26,086 bases of DNA, from contig JAHEEQ010000016.1 of the NCBI GenBank assembly GCA_024640585.1, positions 1-26,086 of the forward strand, written 5' to 3'. This stretch comes from Micrococcales bacterium. Lineage in GTDB: Bacteria > Actinomycetota > Actinomycetes > S36-B12 > UBA5976. The stretch's first letter is position 1. Each line of letters begins with the position of its first letter. The notes beneath the pieces are model-generated. The model made no database searches, was not told where the DNA came from, and saw nothing but the letters and a program-made list of their open reading frames with translations. Made by a program: the position numbers and the translations under genes. Shown piece by piece: positions 21,678 through 26,086 of the stretch.

Positions 21678-23735
21678 ATGACTAACTGTGAATGCCGAAA
21701 AATCGACAACCAATACCCAGAACGCGCCGCCATTACTGGAAATTTCCGGAAAGGTGCCCCGCGAAGTTTTGTTGTTAATAGTGAATCAAATCGAATCGGT
21801 TTCGTTCGAACTGCAAGTCCAGATTCGGCCCAACTTGATTTGTGGTTGATTGAAAATCTAGACAGCAAACCAACCGAGCGCTGTTTGGTTAAGGCCAAAG
21901 ATTTATTCCCAGACAATGAGAACTTGAGTGCTGCAGAACGCGCTCGTCGCGAACGCCTTCGTGAATCTGGTGCGGGAATTACTGCTTTTAGTATTGATTC
22001 CAAATTCAGTGCTGTTGCTTTCGCATTGTCAGGTCAACTTTGGCATGTGACTATCGATGGTAAAACCAATCGTGTGGGTGAATATGCATCGGTTGTGGAT
22101 CCACGACTGAGCCCTGATGGAAAATTTATTGCGTTTAGCGAGGTTTCAGATTTTGTGGTTGTAACAATTGAAGGCAAAGAAATTTTTCGCAAGAAGTCAG
22201 AAGCGGAATATGTGACATACGGATTGGTCGACTTCATTGCTGCTGAAGAGTTAGGACGTTATCGCGGACATTGGTGGAGTCCTGACAGCAGTCAAATTCT
22301 TTTTGAAAGAAATGATGAAACCGATGTTGAGATTCGCTGGATTGCAGATCCAACTTTTCCAGAAACAGAAGCACGTCCACACAAATACCCATCCGCAGGC
22401 ACTAAGAATTCTGTGGTTGGCTTATTTGTAGTTGACGTTGCAACTGGAAAAGAGACTGAACTATCCTGGGATTTGGCTACCTACGAATATCTGGGGCAAG
22501 TCTCATGGGGTAAAGCTGGGGCAAACATCAGTGTGCTAAATCGCGCACAGACTGAAATGCAAGGCTTAACAATCAAAGACAACAAATTGGTCGAGATTTA
22601 TAAGTGCAATGACGAGCACTGGCTGGATTCGGAAACCAACTTCCCTGCCGTAAAACCGAATGGCGAAATTTTCACTAAAGAAGAAGCGGTATCTATTTCA
22701 GGTGTGGAGCCATATTCTCTGGTTTCGATTTCAGAAAATGATTTCACAATTGGTCACTACAACGAAGCTTGGCAATTCCAATTCACAAAGTTTGGTTTTG
22801 ACAAAACTAAAGTTGAACTTTCTCGAGCGGATGGATACGCGGGCGGGATATTCGATGGCCAGTATGGAGTTGTAGTTCAACATGCGCTAGATCTACCGAC
22901 TGCAAAATACTTGGTTAAGCGAAATGCTGAAACCATTTATGAAATCGAATCTTTCGCTGAAAGAGCTTTGGTTAATCCAAAACCAATCATTTCGGTGGTG
23001 ACCGATCGCAAACTGCCAACCGCAGTTTTCTTCCCAGAAAACCACATGTTAGGTAGCCACAAACTCCCTGTAGTTGTTTCAATATATGGCGGTCCACATC
23101 ACAGCGAAGTTATCGCGGCTTGTTCGCCATTTGCTGGCGATCAATGGCTTGCCAATCAAGGTTACGCAGTTGTTGTCATCGACAATGCTGGAACCCCAGG
23201 AAAAGGCGGGGCTTGGGAACGTGAAGTTAAGTACGACTTGACCGATGTTATTCTGAATGACCAAGTAAAAGGTTTGAATGCCATTCTTGATGAATATCCA
23301 AACGACATGGATTCCTCAAGGGTCGGCATTAATGGCTGGTCATTTGGTGGCTATTTGAGTGCCTTGGCAGTGCTAGACCGCCCAGAGACTTATCACGCTG
23401 CTTGGGCGGGTGCACCTGTTACAGATTGGCGCATGTACGACACTGCCTACACCGAGCGTTACCTTGGAAATCCGAAGGACAATGCTGAGGTTTACGACAA
23501 TCAGTCTTTGATTAAAAAGGCACACAAGCTCACTCGTCCACTTACCTTGATTCATGGGCTTGCTGACGACAATGTATTAGCGGCGCACTCATTGCAGCTT
23601 TCTGGATCTTTACTTGCATCAGGCAAGCCGCATAATTTCATTCCGCTTGCAGGCGTATCTCATATGACGCCTCAAGTTGAAATTACAAAAAACCTTTTAT
23701 TGTTAATGAGAGATTTCTTCGACTCTAATTTATAG
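21678..23735 (+). CDS. S9-family peptidase (prolyl oligopeptidase / DPP-IV type)
   Basis: The 685-residue protein has an N-terminal beta-propeller (DPRLSPDGKFIAFS, WWSPDSSQILFERND) and a C-terminal alpha/beta-hydrolase domain from about residue 450. The catalytic triad is S555 in GWSFGGY, D631 in LADDNV and H662 in GVSHMT. No signal peptide or membrane segment is seen, so it is likely cytosolic and cleaves short peptides, often after proline. Its position next to a peptide ABC transporter suggests it processes imported peptides; this is inference. It lacks a Shine-Dalgarno site. The stop is 8 bases from the oppF stop, with no terminator. Confidence 0.93.
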   Translation: MTNCECRKIDNQYPERAAITGNFRKGAPRSFVVNSESNRIGFVRTASPDSAQLDLWLIENLDSKPTERCLVKAKDLFPDNENLSAAERARRERLRESGAGITAFSIDSKFSAVAFALSGQLWHVTIDGKTNRVGEYASVVDPRLSPDGKFIAFSEVSDFVVVTIEGKEIFRKKSEAEYVTYGLVDFIAAEELGRYRGHWWSPDSSQILFERNDETDVEIRWIADPTFPETEARPHKYPSAGTKNSVVGLFVVDVATGKETELSWDLATYEYLGQVSWGKAGANISVLNRAQTEMQGLTIKDNKLVEIYKCNDEHWLDSETNFPAVKPNGEIFTKEEAVSISGVEPYSLVSISENDFTIGHYNEAWQFQFTKFGFDKTKVELSRADGYAGGIFDGQYGVVVQHALDLPTAKYLVKRNAETIYEIESFAERALVNPKPIISVVTDRKLPTAVFFPENHMLGSHKLPVVVSIYGGPHHSEVIAACSPFAGDQWLANQGYAVVVIDNAGTPGKGGAWEREVKYDLTDVILNDQVKGLNAILDEYPNDMDSSRVGINGWSFGGYLSALAVLDRPETYHAAWAGAPVTDWRMYDTAYTERYLGNPKDNAEVYDNQSLIKKAHKLTRPLTLIHGLADDNVLAAHSLQLSGSLLASGKPHNFIPLAGVSHMTPQVEITKNLLLLMRDFFDSNL

Positions 23736-23743
23736 AAGATAAA

Positions 23744-24847
23744 TTATTCGGCGACAAAATCACGGCCACTTGCAGGCCCACTAGTTTCTGGACGAGCAAC
23801 CGGAATTGAGCTTGGCACGGAAACTTTGTCACTATGCGGGCGGCGAATTTCAACTGGCTTTTGTTTGCTCACCTGCGGGAAGTGACACGCCACCTTATGG
23901 CGATTTCCAATTTCACGAAGTTCTGGCATTTCGACCGCGCAAATATCTTGAGCAAATGCACAACGAGTTCTAAATACACAGCCTGATGGTGGATTGATTG
24001 GGCTAGGCAAATCACCTTGCAACAAAATCCGTTCACGTTGAGATTCAGCGACTGGATCTGGAAGTGGAACTGCTGACAGAAGTGCTTGGGTGTATGGATG
24101 TTGTGGTGATGCATACAAAGTGTCACGGTCTGTTATTTCCATAATGTGACCGAGGTACATAACTGCGACTCGATCTGAAATGTGGCGAACAACAGACAAA
24201 TCATGTGCCACAAATAAGTATGAAAGATTGAATTCTTTTTGAATATCGTCAAGCAGGTTTACAACCTGAGCCTGAATCGAAACGTCTAGTGCCGAAACTG
24301 GTTCGTCCAATACGATGAAAGATGGGCGCAAAGCAATCGCGCGTGCAACACCAATACGCTGACGTTGGCCTCCAGAAAATTCATTTGGATAGCGGTTGTA
24401 GTGCTCAGGGTTGAGACCTACACGCTCCATCAATTCCTGAACCGCTTTCTTGGTACCACCTTCTGGTTTTACACCTTGAATTTCGAATGGAGCGGAGATG
24501 ATTTTGCCGACAGTGTGACGTGGGTTCAACGATGAGTATGGATCTTGGAAAACCATTTGCATGCGCCTGCGTAGTGGCAACAATTGTTTGCGGTTCGCTT
24601 TAGTGATGTCTTGACCTTCAAATACGATTTTTCCGCCAGTTGGATTTAGCAGGCGAATTGCAGTGCGGCCAGCTGTTGATTTTCCGCATCCAGATTCACC
24701 TACAAGTCCAAGCGTTTCACCTTGCATCAAATCAAATGAAATTCCATCAACCGCTTTAACATCACCGGTTTTAACCGTACGCAATCCAGTTTTCATAACT
24801 GGGAAGTACATCTGCAGGTCAGTAACGGACAAAATTGGTTCAGTCAT
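23744..24847 (-). CDS. oppF: Peptide ABC transporter ATP-binding protein, OppF/DppF type
   Basis: This ABC ATPase of 367 residues powers uptake of oligopeptides or dipeptides. Visible are Walker A GESGCGKST, the Q-loop MVFQDPYSSLNP, the signature FSGGQRQRIGVARAI and Walker B FIVLDEPVSALD. The C-terminal oligopeptide-transporter extension follows, with several cysteines (GCVFRTRC, then C, then C). A tail of about 45 residues follows the last cysteine motif. The ATG shares one base with the oppD stop (TAATG), so translation is coupled. It is last in the transporter operon. Confidence 0.93.
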   Translation of the reverse strand: MTEPILSVTDLQMYFPVMKTGLRTVKTGDVKAVDGISFDLMQGETLGLVGESGCGKSTAGRTAIRLLNPTGGKIVFEGQDITKANRKQLLPLRRRMQMVFQDPYSSLNPRHTVGKIISAPFEIQGVKPEGGTKKAVQELMERVGLNPEHYNRYPNEFSGGQRQRIGVARAIALRPSFIVLDEPVSALDVSIQAQVVNLLDDIQKEFNLSYLFVAHDLSVVRHISDRVAVMYLGHIMEITDRDTLYASPQHPYTQALLSAVPLPDPVAESQRERILLQGDLPSPINPPSGCVFRTRCAFAQDICAVEMPELREIGNRHKVACHFPQVSKQKPVEIRRPHSDKVSVPSSIPVARPETSGPASGRDFVAE

Positions 24848-25863
24848 TAGTTCCCACCTGCGAGACGTTCTTTAGCAATAGCAATGCGGCCAGCGCTATC
24901 TAGGTGACAGCGCACATCGTGGCCTGGTCTAGTTTGCAATAAATCTGGCATCGAAGTTTCACATGCATCACCAGTCACCCGTGATTTTGCAAAACAGCGT
25001 GGCGCAAAAGAGCAACCAGCTGGAAGCCTTAGAAGTGAAGGTGGCTGCCCTTCAATTGGCAATAACCGATCTGAGACTTCATCCAAACGCGGAGCAGACG
25101 ATAACAAACCAACTGTGTATGGCATTTCTGGTCGGTAGAAAATGTCGTTTACAGTGCCGCGCTCGACAACTCGACCTGCATACATAACCATTACATCATC
25201 AGCAACTTCCGCCACCACACCAAGATCGTGAGTGATAACTATGACTGCGGAATTGAATTCCTTTTGAACATCCTTAATCAAAGAAAGGATTTGTGCCTGC
25301 ACTGTAACATCGAGCGCAGTAGTTGGTTCATCTGCAATCAAAAGAGATGGGTCGTTGCAAAGCGCCATTGCAATCATTGCTCGTTGACGCATACCGCCAG
25401 AAAACTGATGCGGGTAGTCCTTCGCGCGCTTCGCAGGTTCAGGAATCCCAACCCGATCTAGCATCTGGATTGCATGTTCAAACGCTTTTTCATCAGACAC
25501 TTCATTATGAACTTTGTAAGCCTCAGCAACCTGATCACCGACACTAAAGAATGGATGAAGTGAAGACATTGGGTCTTGGAAAATCATCGCCATTTCATGA
25601 CCACGGTATTTGCGGACAGTTGCATCGTCCGCAGTGATGAGGTTTTTGCCATCAATCAAGACTTCGCCGGTGATAATCGCATGTTTACGATTTAGCAAGC
25701 TCATAATTGCAAGACTGGTCACAGATTTTCCAGAACCTGATTCACCTACGATTCCCAAAGTCTTGCCACGTTCAATGCTGAATGAAACTCCGTCTACTGC
25801 TTGCACCAAACCGTCATCGGTTGGGAATGCAACGCGCAAGTCTTTAACTTGTAAATAGCTCAT
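24847..25863 (-). CDS. oppD: Peptide ABC transporter ATP-binding protein, OppD/DppD type
   Basis: The 338-residue ATPase partners with OppF. Walker A GESGSGKS, Q-loop MIFQDPMSSLHP, signature FSGGMRQRAMIAMAL, Walker B LLIADEPTTALDV and the switch ITHDLGVV are all present. The C-terminal extension carries the cysteine pattern GCSFAPRC plus two later cysteines, which in related proteins can bind an iron-sulfur cluster. It overlaps its neighbours on both sides by one base as TAATG, a tightly coupled operon. Confidence 0.94.
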   Translation of the reverse strand: MSYLQVKDLRVAFPTDDGLVQAVDGVSFSIERGKTLGIVGESGSGKSVTSLAIMSLLNRKHAIITGEVLIDGKNLITADDATVRKYRGHEMAMIFQDPMSSLHPFFSVGDQVAEAYKVHNEVSDEKAFEHAIQMLDRVGIPEPAKRAKDYPHQFSGGMRQRAMIAMALCNDPSLLIADEPTTALDVTVQAQILSLIKDVQKEFNSAVIVITHDLGVVAEVADDVMVMYAGRVVERGTVNDIFYRPEMPYTVGLLSSAPRLDEVSDRLLPIEGQPPSLLRLPAGCSFAPRCFAKSRVTGDACETSMPDLLQTRPGHDVRCHLDSAGRIAIAKERLAGGN

Positions 25864-26086
25864 TATTGCAACCGCACTCTCGGGTCGATTACAGAGTACA
25901 AAATGTCAACGATTAGGTTTGCAACCACAATAAAGGCTGCAGCCAAAATTGTTGTGCCGACAATTACTGGCAGGTCATATTCAATTACAGATTGAATTGT
26001 CAAACGACCAAGACCTGGGATGCTAAAGATTTTTTCAGTAACTACTGCGCCTCCAAGCATGAACGCAAGATCCATTGCCGCCAAAG
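25863..26086 (-). CDS. Peptide ABC transporter permease, OppB/DppB type (N-terminus beyond window)
   Basis: Only the C-terminal 74 or so residues are present. They match the end of the inner-membrane permease: LGGAVVTEKIFSIPGLGRL, then a hydrophobic segment, then DILYSVIDPRVRLQ. The VxExIFxxPGLGRL and DxLYxxxDPR features are those of the OppB/DppB subunit rather than OppC/DppC. The stop overlaps the oppD ATG as TAATG. The start lies outside the window. Confidence 0.9.
   Translation of the reverse strand, partial: LAAMDLAFMLGGAVVTEKIFSIPGLGRLTIQSVIEYDLPVIVGTTILAAAFIVVANLIVDILYSVIDPRVRLQ

Noticed and set aside
1..26086. CRISPR array, insertion sequence, prophage, att site or rRNA
   Set aside because: No regularly spaced repeats, transposase, integrase or phage genes, or rRNA sequence were seen on either strand.

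Overview
The window looks like core chromosome of a streamlined actinobacterium. Base composition is moderate to AT-leaning, genes are packed almost end to end, and many starts are GTG. Marker families are actinobacterial: DUF3117, an MshB-type mycothiol deacetylase, an HtrA-TatB pair, a 7Fe ferredoxin followed by DapC, and the pth-rplY-prs-glmU-tetR neighbourhood. From memory, gene order follows two blocks of Mycobacterium tuberculosis (about Rv1014c-Rv1020 and Rv1170-Rv1224) with most intervening genes missing. A freshwater acI / Nanopelagicales-type organism is my best inference but is not proven by this sequence. I see no insertion sequence, prophage, CRISPR array or rRNA, and no gene-free stretch over 300 bases.

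Region 1 (1-7.8 kb, all minus strand) is housekeeping. Read in transcription order it holds tRNA-Gln(UUG), glmU, prs, a short rplY (ribosomal protein L25), pth, a cysQ-like phosphatase, and mfd, which runs off the left edge. glmU and prs overlap through GTGA, and pth and cysQ overlap through ATGA. Two hairpins with U-tracts, one after prs and one after rplY, divide this into units.

Region 2 (7.9-12.6 kb) holds a TetR regulator with a small insertion, tatB, a membrane-anchored HtrA-type protease, a divergent O-methyltransferase, DUF3117, tag (3-methyladenine glycosylase I), an SRPBCC protein and a small membrane protein with a DivIVA-like tail. It resembles the actinobacterial sigE locus, but sigE and its anti-sigma gene rseA are absent.

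Region 3 (12.7-19.3 kb) begins with an unusual exported protein made of two repeated domains separated by Gly/His/Met-rich segments. Then come dapE and dapD (divergent), a secreted M15-like peptidase, citrate synthase, dapC and a 7Fe ferredoxin. DapD, DapC and DapE are the three steps of the succinylase branch to diaminopimelate, so lysine and peptidoglycan precursor supply is concentrated here.

Region 4 (19.4-26.1 kb) holds a cysteinyl-tRNA synthetase of a type atypical for actinobacteria, an MshB-like deacetylase, a prolyl-oligopeptidase-family (S9) peptidase, and the end of a peptide ABC transporter operon (permease, OppD, OppF). Peptide import next to a large cytosolic peptidase suggests use of external peptides.

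The strongest non-coding signal is a repeated start architecture: a TANNNT -10 element followed by exactly six bases and then ATG or GTG, as expected for leaderless mRNAs. It occurs at tatB, dapE, gltA, cysS and mshB, and with seven bases at dapD. At dapE/dapD the two -10 elements overlap within 7 bp in an 18-bp gap. I found no clearly new multi-gene system. The best leads are this promoter architecture, the exported repeat protein, the sigE-less HtrA locus and the atypical CysS.
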